64,000 nt of DNA, taken from positions 29,254-93,253 of the forward strand of contig CBFGUW010000019.1 of NCBI GenBank assembly GCA_965652395.1. Direction: 5' to 3'. The notes beneath the pieces are model-generated. The model searched no databases. It was not told where the DNA came from and saw nothing but the letters and a program-made list of their open reading frames with translations. This document shows, one piece after another, positions 27,120-34,069 of this stretch; positions within the stretch are counted from its first letter, which is position 1; each line of letters begins with the position of its first letter. Made by a program: the position numbers and the translations under genes. Origin of the DNA: Saccharospirillum sp965652395 (lineage in GTDB: Bacteria > Pseudomonadota > Gammaproteobacteria > Pseudomonadales > Natronospirillaceae).

Positions 27120-27608
27120 TTATTGCACTCGAAACCGAATCTGCAGCGCCCGCATCATGACATAGAGCCAGGGCCACAACAGCGCCGACACCACGGAAGG
27201 CACCAGATGCATTTCACCGGTAATCCCGGCCGTGAAGAAATCCTTACTCCATTGCACCAGCACTTGGCTGGTGGCGATCACAAGAAAGACTACCATCCCC
27301 TGTTGCAGCAGCGGATACATTCTCAAGCGCTGATGCAGTAAGAGTACCAAATAGGCCAGAGTACTGTAGGCCAACGCAAAAGTGCCCAAGAAAGTACCCA
27401 TCAAAACATCGTGCAGCAGGCCCACGCAAAAGCCGACGAAAATACCGACACGCTCCGGCAACACCAACACCCAGAAGATCAGGCAGAGGCCCACCCAGTC
27501 CGGTCGGGCCAGGGCAACCATCTGCGGTAGAGGCACCATGGCCAATAGATAGGCAACAAAAAAACTGACGGGGATAACCCAAAGCGAATTGGCCGGACGA
27601 GTATTCAT
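27120..27608 (-). CDS. mreD: Rod-shape determining protein MreD
   Basis: This 162-residue inner-membrane protein has five or six hydrophobic segments. The order and size fit MreD of the elongasome: FFVAYLLAMVPLP, then PDWVGLCLIFWVL, and VGLLHDVLMGTFLGTFALAYS, the conserved G-x-x-x-D-x-x-x-G region. Its start overlaps the mreC stop by four bases. It works with MreC and MreB to guide lateral wall synthesis. Confidence 0.93.
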   Translation of the reverse strand: MNTRPANSLWVIPVSFFVAYLLAMVPLPQMVALARPDWVGLCLIFWVLVLPERVGIFVGFCVGLLHDVLMGTFLGTFALAYSTLAYLVLLLHQRLRMYPLLQQGMVVFLVIATSQVLVQWSKDFFTAGITGEMHLVPSVVSALLWPWLYVMMRALQIRFRVQ

Positions 27609-28450
27609 TCGGTGGCCTCCGCTGTGTTCTCAGGCTCGGTCGGAGCCGTTACGGGTTCTTCGTCGCTCTCATCGCTACGCTGGAAAACCAACAGCAACGA
27701 ACGGCTGCGCGCCAGCTCGGCCAGGGGCTTGGCCCGGATATGAGCAAAGGGTTCACCCGGATCATGCTCGATCGCCTGCACTTCAGCCACGGGATAGCCT
27801 TCCGGGAACCGACCGGCCAACCCCGAGGTCATCAGCAGATCGCCAATTTTCACATCGGCGGTATCGGGCACGAACTCCATCTCCAGAACATTCAGATCGC
27901 CGGTGCCCACCAATATGCTGCGCATGCCGTTGCGATTCACCTGGACCGGAACGGCATGGTTGGCGTCCGCCACGAGCAGCACCCGTGCGGTGAGGGAGTT
28001 GACCTGGATAACCTGACCAAACAAACCGGTGGCGTCGAGCACGGCCTGGCCGACGTAAACGCCATCCTGTGCTCCACGGTTGATGATGACCTGATGCGTA
28101 AAGGGGTCCGGGTCGACACTGATCATTTCCGCCGTCACATAGGAGGCGTCGAAACGTTCAGTGGCACCCAGCAGTCGACGCAGGCGCTGATTCTCGGCCT
28201 GCAACACCGCCAGTTGCTGAACCTTCTGCTGCAAGACCAATACCTGATTGCGCAGGGATCGGTTGTCTTCCAGCAATTCATCGCGCTCGGCGAAGGTACG
28301 GCTCGACCACTGAACCATGTCAGTCGGCATACTGATCAATGCCTGGACCGGCGAGACCAGATAGGACAGCGACTGACGGAGATAGTCAACCTGGGTGTAA
28401 CGGGCATCGAGGGTCATCAGCGCGAAGGATACCATGGCCGCTACCGCCAA
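27605..28450 (-). CDS. mreC: Rod-shape determining protein MreC
   Basis: The protein is at least 281 residues, with an N-terminal membrane helix and a coiled coil (about 60-100, many Leu/Gln). A periplasmic beta domain follows (TAEMISVDPDPFTHQVIINRGAQDG, broken by a loop; VGQAVLDATGLFGQV). The coordinates use a TTG start. The reading frame continues upstream with a convincing MreC N-terminus (IKALFSAGPQHGYR) but no ATG, GTG or TTG before an in-frame TAA at 28496-28498. GGGAG sits 8 bases before an ATC at 28490-28492. The true start is therefore uncertain and may be ATC. Confidence 0.85.
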   Translation of the reverse strand: MAVAAMVSFALMTLDARYTQVDYLRQSLSYLVSPVQALISMPTDMVQWSSRTFAERDELLEDNRSLRNQVLVLQQKVQQLAVLQAENQRLRRLLGATERFDASYVTAEMISVDPDPFTHQVIINRGAQDGVYVGQAVLDATGLFGQVIQVNSLTARVLLVADANHAVPVQVNRNGMRSILVGTGDLNVLEMEFVPDTADVKIGDLLMTSGLAGRFPEGYPVAEVQAIEHDPGEPFAHIRAKPLAELARSRSLLLVFQRSDESDEEPVTAPTEPENTAEATE

Positions 28451-28510
28451 GCGGTAGCCGTGCTGTGGTCCGGCGGAAAACAGCGCTTTGATGACTTAAT
28501 CTCCCATGGA

Positions 28511-29545
28511 TCATTCGCTGAAGAAGTCGAAGACTCGCTCGTCCATCATTTCCAGAGCGCGACCACCGCCACGGGCGACACAGGTCAGCGGATCATCCGC
28601 GACCAGCACCGGCAGACCGGTTTCCTCGCTGAGCAGCTTGTCGATGTCACGCAGCATGGCACCGCCGCCGGTCAGCACGAGGCCGCGCTCGGCGATATCG
28701 GAAGCGAGTTCCGGCGGTGTCTGCTCAAGAGCGGATTTAACGGACTGAACAATGGCGGACAGGCTTTCCTGCAGCGCTTCCAATACTTCATTGCTGTTCA
28801 GCGTGAAGCTGCGGGGAATGCCCTCGGCCAGGTTACGACCGCGCACGTCAATCTCGCGAATCTCCGTGCCCGGGTAGGCACAGCCGATTTCGATCTTGAT
28901 GCGTTCAGCCGTGGCCTCACCGATCAGGGAGCCGTAATTGCGGCGGATATAGGCCACAATGGCCTCGTCGAAACGGTCGCCGCCGACACGGACGGATTCC
29001 GCATAGACAACACCGTTCAGGGAGATAACGGCGATCTCGGTGGTGCCCCCACCGATATCGACCACCATGGAACCGCGGGCTTCCTCGACCGGAAGACCGG
29101 CGCCGATAGCCGCAGCCATGGGTTCTTCAATAAGGAACACTTCACGGGCACCGGCCCCGAACGCCGATTCGCGAATCGCCTTGCGCTCCACCTGGGTGGA
29201 CTTGCAGGGCACACAGACCAACACACGGGGGCTGGGCGCGAACCAGGAGTTCTCATGGACCTTGGCAATAAAATGCTGAAGCATTTTTTCTGTGACGTGA
29301 AAGTCGGCAATGACACCGTCTTTAAGCGGACGAATCGCTTGAATGCTGCCGGGCGTACGGCCCAGCATGCGCTTGGCTTCCTCACCGACGGCGGCGACGG
29401 TTTTCTGGTTACCCGTCAAACGCACCGCGACCACAGAGGGCTCGTTCAATACGATATCGCGGTCGCGAACGTAAATCAGCGTATTGGCGGTGCCCAGGTC
29501 GATCGAGAGGTCGCTGGAGAATAATCCCCGAATTTTTTTGAACAT
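28511..29545 (-). CDS. mreB: Rod-shape determining protein MreB
   Basis: This 344-residue bacterial actin has SIDLGTANTLIYV (residues 15-27, phosphate-1), the VVDIGGGTTEIAV loop, and LTGGGAMLRDIDKLL near residue 290. It forms membrane-bound filaments that position peptidoglycan synthesis. It is the first gene of mreBCD and diverges from gatC, a conserved arrangement in pseudomonads and relatives. The N-terminus MFKKIRGLFS is the usual amphipathic membrane-binding segment. Confidence 0.97.
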   Translation of the reverse strand: MFKKIRGLFSSDLSIDLGTANTLIYVRDRDIVLNEPSVVAVRLTGNQKTVAAVGEEAKRMLGRTPGSIQAIRPLKDGVIADFHVTEKMLQHFIAKVHENSWFAPSPRVLVCVPCKSTQVERKAIRESAFGAGAREVFLIEEPMAAAIGAGLPVEEARGSMVVDIGGGTTEIAVISLNGVVYAESVRVGGDRFDEAIVAYIRRNYGSLIGEATAERIKIEIGCAYPGTEIREIDVRGRNLAEGIPRSFTLNSNEVLEALQESLSAIVQSVKSALEQTPPELASDIAERGLVLTGGGAMLRDIDKLLSEETGLPVLVADDPLTCVARGGGRALEMMDERVFDFFSE

Positions 29546-29903
29546 GTTAAAACGTTTCCAGTTCCTGAATAGGTGCAGGGGTATGGGCGTGGGGACTCCA
29601 TGTAACGGCTCCCTGATGGCAACCCATTAACTTATGCTATCAACCCCATTAAACAGCCCCGCAATGTATCAATGGCGGGGATTTTGGGCAAGCTGTAAAT
29701 ATGATAACTTACGCGCCATCAATTATTTAACCGAGTCTTTTACAGAGCGTTGGCATGAGTAATGGCCAATAATTAGTCATTGGTCATCCTGTCGACCGGT
29801 ATTAGACAGCAAACCGCCTCACCCTTTTGCCTGTCCAGCTTCGTATTAACGCTGGCCCACGCCGGAGGCGGCTTTACTATTCACGCGAAGGAGATCCACA
29901 ACG
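29546..29903. other. Divergent promoter region between mreB and gatC
   Basis: This 358-bp region has no gene. It is AT-rich around 29690-29780, where both promoters are likely. A small dyad CCCCGC/GCGGGG spans 29657-29680. AAGGAG lies just before the gatC ATG. I see no clear operator. Confidence 0.5.
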
Positions 29904-30191
29904 ATGAGCCTAAACCGCTCCCAGGTGGAAAACGTGGCCCAACTGGCCCGTTTGCAGATAACCGAAGACGACATGCCGGACACCGTCGCCAGCCTGTCCA
30001 ACATTCTGGACCTGGTCGACAAAATGCAGGCCGTGGACACCCAAGGGGTCGAGCCCTTGTCTAACCCCCTCGACGCCACCGCCCGCCTGCGGCCGGACGC
30101 CGTCACCGAAGAAAACCACCGCGACGATTACCAATCCATCGCCCCCAGCACCCAGGACGGTCTATTCCTCGTCCCCAAAGTGATTGAGTGA
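29904..30191 (+). CDS. gatC: Asp-tRNA(Asn)/Glu-tRNA(Gln) amidotransferase subunit C
   Basis: This 95-residue subunit stabilises the GatCAB complex, which converts misacylated Glu-tRNA(Gln) and Asp-tRNA(Asn) to the correct amides. It shows VENVAQLARLQITEDD near the start and SNILDLVDKMQAVDTQGVEP in the middle. PSTQDGLFLVPKVIE at the end wraps GatA. It starts after AAGGAGATCCACAACG and is followed by gatA 13 bases downstream. Confidence 0.96.
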   Translation: MSLNRSQVENVAQLARLQITEDDMPDTVASLSNILDLVDKMQAVDTQGVEPLSNPLDATARLRPDAVTEENHRDDYQSIAPSTQDGLFLVPKVIE

Positions 30192-30204
30192 GCCAGGACA
30201 GCCC

Positions 30205-31659
30205 ATGCAAGACAAAACGCTAAAACAACTTTCAGACGGCCTGGCCAGCGGTGAATACAGCAGCACCGAACTGACCCAAAGCTACCTGGACGCCATTAAA
30301 TCCCAAAACGGTGACTTGAACGCCTACATCACCGTCACCGAAGAGCTGGCCCTGGCCCAGGCCAAAGCGGCGGACGAACAGCGCGCCACCGGCAACGCCG
30401 GACCGCTGACCGGCATCCCTATCGCCAACAAAGACATCTTCTGCACCCAGGGCATCCGCACCAGCTGCGGCTCGAAGATGCTCGACAACTTCGTCGCCCC
30501 CTACGAATCCACCGTCACCGAGCGCCTGGCACAGGCCGGCACCGTCATGCTCGGCAAGACCAACCTCGACGAATTCGCCATGGGTTCCTCCACCGAATCC
30601 AGCTTCTACGGCCCCACCCGCAACCCCTGGAATACCGAAACCATTCCAGGTGGGTCCTCCGGCGGATCCGCCGTCGCCGTCGCTGCAGGCCTCGCCGCAG
30701 CCGCCACCGGCACCGACACCGGCGGCTCCATCCGCCAACCCGCCGCGCTTTGCGGCATCACCGGCCTGAAACCCACCTACGGACGCGTCTCCCGCTGGGG
30801 CATGATCGCCTACGGTTCATCGCTGGACTGCGGCGGCCCCATGACCCGCACCGCCGAAGACGCCGCCCTGATGCTCAACGCCTTCGCCGGGTTCGACCCC
30901 AAAGACGCCACCAGCATGGACCGTCCCGTCGACGACTACACTGCCCGACTGAACGACCCACTCAAAGGCCTGCGCATCGGCCTGCCCAAGGAATACTTCG
31001 GTGACGGCCTCGACGACGGCATTCGAACCGCCGTCAACGACGCCGTAAAAACCCTGGAAAGCCTCGGCGCCGTGGTCAAAGAAATCTCCCTGCCACGCAC
31101 CGAACTCTCCATACCGGCCTACTACATCATCGCCCCGGCCGAAGCCTCCACCAACCTCTCCCGCTACGACGGCGTTCGCTACGGCCACCGCTGCGACAAC
31201 CCCGCAGACCTGCAGGACATGTACATGCGTACCCGCGCCGAAGGCTTCGGCACCGAGGTCAAGCGCCGCATCATGATCGGCACCTACGCCCTCTCCGCCG
31301 GTTACTACGACGCCTACTATCGCAAAGCCCAACAACTGCGCCGTCTGATCAAAGACGACTTCCAGACCGCCTTCGACGAAGTCGACGTCATTCTCGGCCC
31401 GACCACACCGTCACCGGCCTGGAAAATCGGCGAAAAAGCCAACGACCCGGTAGCTATGTACCTTGAGGATATCTACACCCTATCCGTCAACCTCGCGGGT
31501 CTGCCGGGCATTTCCCTACCCTGTGGTCAGGTGAATGGTTTGCCGGTCGGGATGCAGGTAATTGGTAACTACTTTGACGAAAGCCTGTTGTTAAATATCG
31601 GCCACCAGTTCCAGCAGAACACGGATTGGCATACGAAGACTCCGAACCAAGATAACTAA
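30205..31659 (+). CDS. gatA: Asp-tRNA(Asn)/Glu-tRNA(Gln) amidotransferase subunit A
   Basis: This 484-residue amidase-signature subunit frees ammonia from glutamine. The Ser-cisSer-Lys triad is visible: Lys in PIANKDIFC, the cis-Ser and nucleophile Ser in GGSSGGSAVAVAAG and TGTDTGGSIRQPAALCG. ATG 30205 has AGGACAGCCC before it; GTG 30184 is an alternative inside gatC. Unusually, an inverted-repeat element of 113 bp separates it from gatB. Confidence 0.96.
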   Translation: MQDKTLKQLSDGLASGEYSSTELTQSYLDAIKSQNGDLNAYITVTEELALAQAKAADEQRATGNAGPLTGIPIANKDIFCTQGIRTSCGSKMLDNFVAPYESTVTERLAQAGTVMLGKTNLDEFAMGSSTESSFYGPTRNPWNTETIPGGSSGGSAVAVAAGLAAAATGTDTGGSIRQPAALCGITGLKPTYGRVSRWGMIAYGSSLDCGGPMTRTAEDAALMLNAFAGFDPKDATSMDRPVDDYTARLNDPLKGLRIGLPKEYFGDGLDDGIRTAVNDAVKTLESLGAVVKEISLPRTELSIPAYYIIAPAEASTNLSRYDGVRYGHRCDNPADLQDMYMRTRAEGFGTEVKRRIMIGTYALSAGYYDAYYRKAQQLRRLIKDDFQTAFDEVDVILGPTTPSPAWKIGEKANDPVAMYLEDIYTLSVNLAGLPGISLPCGQVNGLPVGMQVIGNYFDESLLLNIGHQFQQNTDWHTKTPNQDN

Positions 31660-31700
31660 GGCTATCACTGCCTTTAATTTGGAATTGGCTACCAAGGCTA

Positions 31701-31813
31701 GTGTCCGGTGACGGGGTTGCTCCTGCGAGGATGTCGGCAGCATGGATGCTGCCGCCAAGCCCCCATGGAAGGGTTCACGGCGACCTCGCAGGAGCAACCC
31801 CGGCATCGGACAC
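31701..31813 (-). repeat. Intergenic inverted-repeat element, copy 3 (within gatCAB)
   Basis: The arms 31701-31730 and 31784-31813 pair over 30 bp with two mismatches. The hairpin at 31736-31753 has 8-bp arms around GG (core GCATGGATGC). A second small hairpin has CCC/GGG stem with loop ATGGAA on this strand. The flanks GGCTA before and GGGTTCC after match those of copy 8, so the element ends extend slightly beyond the stem. It lies between gatA and gatB of one operon. Confidence 0.92.
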
Positions 31814-31862
31814 GGGTTCCCGCCACCAGCCAACCCCAGCAAAAAAAACAGAGGACCCAAAG

Positions 31863-33296
31863 ATGGAATGGGAAACCGTTATAGGACTGGAAATTCACGT
31901 TCAGCTTTCCACCCAGTCCAAGATATTCTCCGGCTCCAGCACCCGCTTCGGCGCCGAACCCAACACCCAGGCCAGCCTGGTAGACCTGGCCATGCCCGGC
32001 GCACTGCCAGTCTTCAACGAAAACGCCCTGCACAAAGCCGTCGCCTTCGGCCTAGCCATTGATGCCGAAATCGGCAAACGCTCCGTTTTCGACCGCAAAA
32101 ACTACTTCTACCCCGACCTGCCCAAAGGCTACCAGATCACCCAGATGGACCACCCCATCGTCGGCAAAGGCCAGGTCGAAATCGTCCTCGACGACGGCTC
32201 CACCCGCACCATCGGCGTCACCCGCGCACACCTCGAAGAAGACGCCGGTAAATCCCTGCATGAAGACTTCGAAGGCATGACCGGCATCGACCTCAACCGC
32301 GCCGGCACCCCCCTGCTAGAAATCGTCTCCGAGCCAGACCTGCGCAGCGCCAAGGAAGCCGTGGCCTATCTCAAAAAGATCCACAGCATCATCACCTACA
32401 TCGGCATTTCCGACGGCAACATGGCCGAAGGCAGCATGAGATGCGACGCCAACGTCTCCGTCCGCCCCAAAGGCCAGACCGAGTTCGGCACCCGCACGGA
32501 GATCAAAAACGTCAACTCCTTCCGCTTCGTCGAAAAAGCGATCAACTACGAGTTACAGCGTCATATCGACGTCATCGAAGACGGCGGCACCATCGTTCAG
32601 GAAACCCGCCTCTACGACGCAGACAAGAACGAAACCCGCTCGATGCGCTCAAAAGAATTCGCCAACGACTATCGCTATTTTCCCGAACCGGACCTGCTGC
32701 CGGTCGTGATCGATCACGATTACATCGAAGCAGTCGCGGAACAGCTTCCTGAACTGCCGGATGCGAAAATCGAGCGCTTCATGAAGGACTACAGCCTCTC
32801 GGAATACGACGCCAACGTGTTGTCGCAGAGCCGCGCCATGGCGGACTATTTCGAGGAAGTCACCAAAATCACCGGCGATGCCAAACTGGCGGCCAACTGG
32901 TGCCAGGGCGAACTGGCGGCACTGCTGAACCGCGATGAGCTGGAAATCACCGACAGCCCGGTCTCCGCCGAGCATCTGGGCCAGTTGATCCAACGCATCC
33001 AGGACAACACCATCTCGAACAAGATCGCCAAGAAGGTCTTCGAGGCGGTCGCCAAGGGTGAGGGTTCACCGGATCAAGTCATCGAAGCCCAGGGCTTGAA
33101 GCAGGTAACGGACACCGGCGCCATCGAGGCGATGATCGACGAAGTCATCAACGCCAATCCGGAACAGGTCGAGCAATATCGAAGCGGCAAGGACAAAGTC
33201 TTCGGTTTCTTCGTCGGCCAGGTCATGAAAGCCTCCAAAGGTCAGGCCAACCCGGCCCAGGTCAACCAGATCCTCAAAGCCAAGCTTCAGGGGTAG
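31863..33296 (+). CDS. gatB: Asp-tRNA(Asn)/Glu-tRNA(Gln) amidotransferase subunit B
   Basis: This 477-residue kinase-like and tRNA-binding subunit has ETVIGLEIHVQLSTQSKIFS at the N-terminus, KNYFYPDLPKGYQI (metal/ATP region) and the MRCDANVSVRP motif. The C-terminal YqeY-like tail is EVINANPEQVEQYRSGKDK, followed by FGFFVGQVMKASKGQANP. ATG 31863 starts at the conserved residue; the open frame upstream runs through the repeat element and is not coding. Confidence 0.96.
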   Translation: MEWETVIGLEIHVQLSTQSKIFSGSSTRFGAEPNTQASLVDLAMPGALPVFNENALHKAVAFGLAIDAEIGKRSVFDRKNYFYPDLPKGYQITQMDHPIVGKGQVEIVLDDGSTRTIGVTRAHLEEDAGKSLHEDFEGMTGIDLNRAGTPLLEIVSEPDLRSAKEAVAYLKKIHSIITYIGISDGNMAEGSMRCDANVSVRPKGQTEFGTRTEIKNVNSFRFVEKAINYELQRHIDVIEDGGTIVQETRLYDADKNETRSMRSKEFANDYRYFPEPDLLPVVIDHDYIEAVAEQLPELPDAKIERFMKDYSLSEYDANVLSQSRAMADYFEEVTKITGDAKLAANWCQGELAALLNRDELEITDSPVSAEHLGQLIQRIQDNTISNKIAKKVFEAVAKGEGSPDQVIEAQGLKQVTDTGAIEAMIDEVINANPEQVEQYRSGKDKVFGFFVGQVMKASKGQANPAQVNQILKAKLQG

Positions 33297-33404
33297 TACT
33301 GGGAGGCTTCCTTCCTTGCCGTTGAAGCCTCTTGGGTGCTTTTATGAGGGCTTCTTGGCTTAAGCGGCTGTCCTCCTTGGAGCTCCTTGGGTGCCAGGAA
33401 GCCG

Positions 33405-33532
33405 CCCCAGAGGTGGGGGTAGTCCATCCTGGGGCCGCCGTTCATACCCCGAAGCGTCGGACCGCCATGTAGGCTTGACCGCCGCATCCATGCGGCGGAC
33501 ATCCCCTGGATGAACCACCCCCACCTCTGGGG
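33405..33532 (+). repeat. Intergenic inverted-repeat element, copy 4
   Basis: The arms 33405-33434 and 33503-33532 pair over most of 30 bp (CCCCAGAGGTGGGGGT is perfect, with a few mismatches further in). The inner hairpin 33479-33498 has 9-bp arms around CC (core GCATCCATGC). The other small hairpin is degraded: GACCGCCATGTAGG stands where other copies have TAC-TTCCAT-GTA. At 128 bp it is among the longest copies. Confidence 0.85.
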
Positions 33533-33697
33533 CTCTACTCGGGTACCACCTTTGAAATCTTCCAGCTTTACTTAGCCAGTTCATACCATTACCAAATCTA
33601 CGAAACTCGCAATTTGCCTTTAACCCAAGGTAAGTGAGCAACCGAACTGTTTAGGTTTTGATTCCCAAATCGGTAGGTTTAGTGGCCGCAGAAACAA

Positions 33698-33810
33698 GCG
33701 TAGGGTGCCGGTAGCCCCTCAGGCGGACGTCGGACCGCATGGATGCGGTCCGCGAGCCTACATGGAAGTACTTGCGGCGCTCCGACTGAGGGAGGCCCGG
33801 CACCCTACGC
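33698..33810 (-). repeat. Intergenic inverted-repeat element, copy 5
   Basis: The arms 33698-33727 and 33781-33810 match at 25 of 30 positions, with the outer 14 bp perfect. The hairpin 33731-33752 has 10-bp arms around GG (core GCATGGATGC). The second hairpin reads TAC-ATGGAA-GTA on this strand. Its 113-bp length equals that of copies 1 and 3, although its stem sequence is its own. Confidence 0.88.
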
Positions 33811-33984
33811 GAACCACCGGCACCAACCAAAGCAAACGACTGGCACAAAACCCGAGCAGTGGATCACAACCTAACCACCGTTAGAAACCACCGAAAACTC
33901 AGGTAACAGATTGTTACAAAGCGGCTACGGCCCATCGTTATGGGGCCCCGCCGCTGTCAATAGCCGTTAGACAAAAAAACGGCT

Positions 33985-34036
33985 TGGAGCACTACAATTA
34001 GTGCTCTAGAATGCCGCCAAACACTAGAACTAGTAT
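33985..34036 (+). promoter_or_regulatory. nrdJ promoter with two NrdR-type boxes
   Basis: Box 1 is AGCACTACAATTAGTGCT (33988-34005), a near-perfect dyad. Box 2 is ACACTAGAACTAGTAT (34021-34036). Their centres are 32 bp apart, three helical turns, as known for NrdR operators, which fit the consensus ACAC-TATAT-GTGT type. A sigma-70 pair TTGGAG (33985-33990) and TAGAAT (34007-34012) with 16-bp spacing overlaps box 1. Repression by NrdR in response to dATP/ATP is expected; nrdR itself is not in the window. Confidence 0.75.
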
Positions 34037-34069
34037 TTCCGTTAACCCCAGACACTAGGGAATCAGCTC

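Larger units (their letters stand above)
33297..34069. other. Long intergenic region between gatB and nrdJa
   Basis: This 773-bp stretch has no supported gene. It holds a weak hairpin just after gatB (GAAGCCTC at 33324 with GAGGGCTTC at 33346), inverted-repeat copies 4 and 5, and then the nrd promoter region with two NrdR-type boxes. The 150 bp between copies 4 and 5 show nothing clear. A further dyad AGCCGTT/AACGGCT lies at 33962-33984. Confidence 0.6.

Noticed and set aside
27740..29524. 594-codon open frame on the plus strand opposite mreB and mreC
   Set aside because: It is the antisense shadow of two certain genes, made long by GC-biased third positions; its protein is low-complexity and resembles nothing.
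33850..34069. Cobalamin riboswitch upstream of nrdJa
   Set aside because: No B12-box-like conserved sequence is visible, and the space is taken up by the promoter and NrdR boxes.
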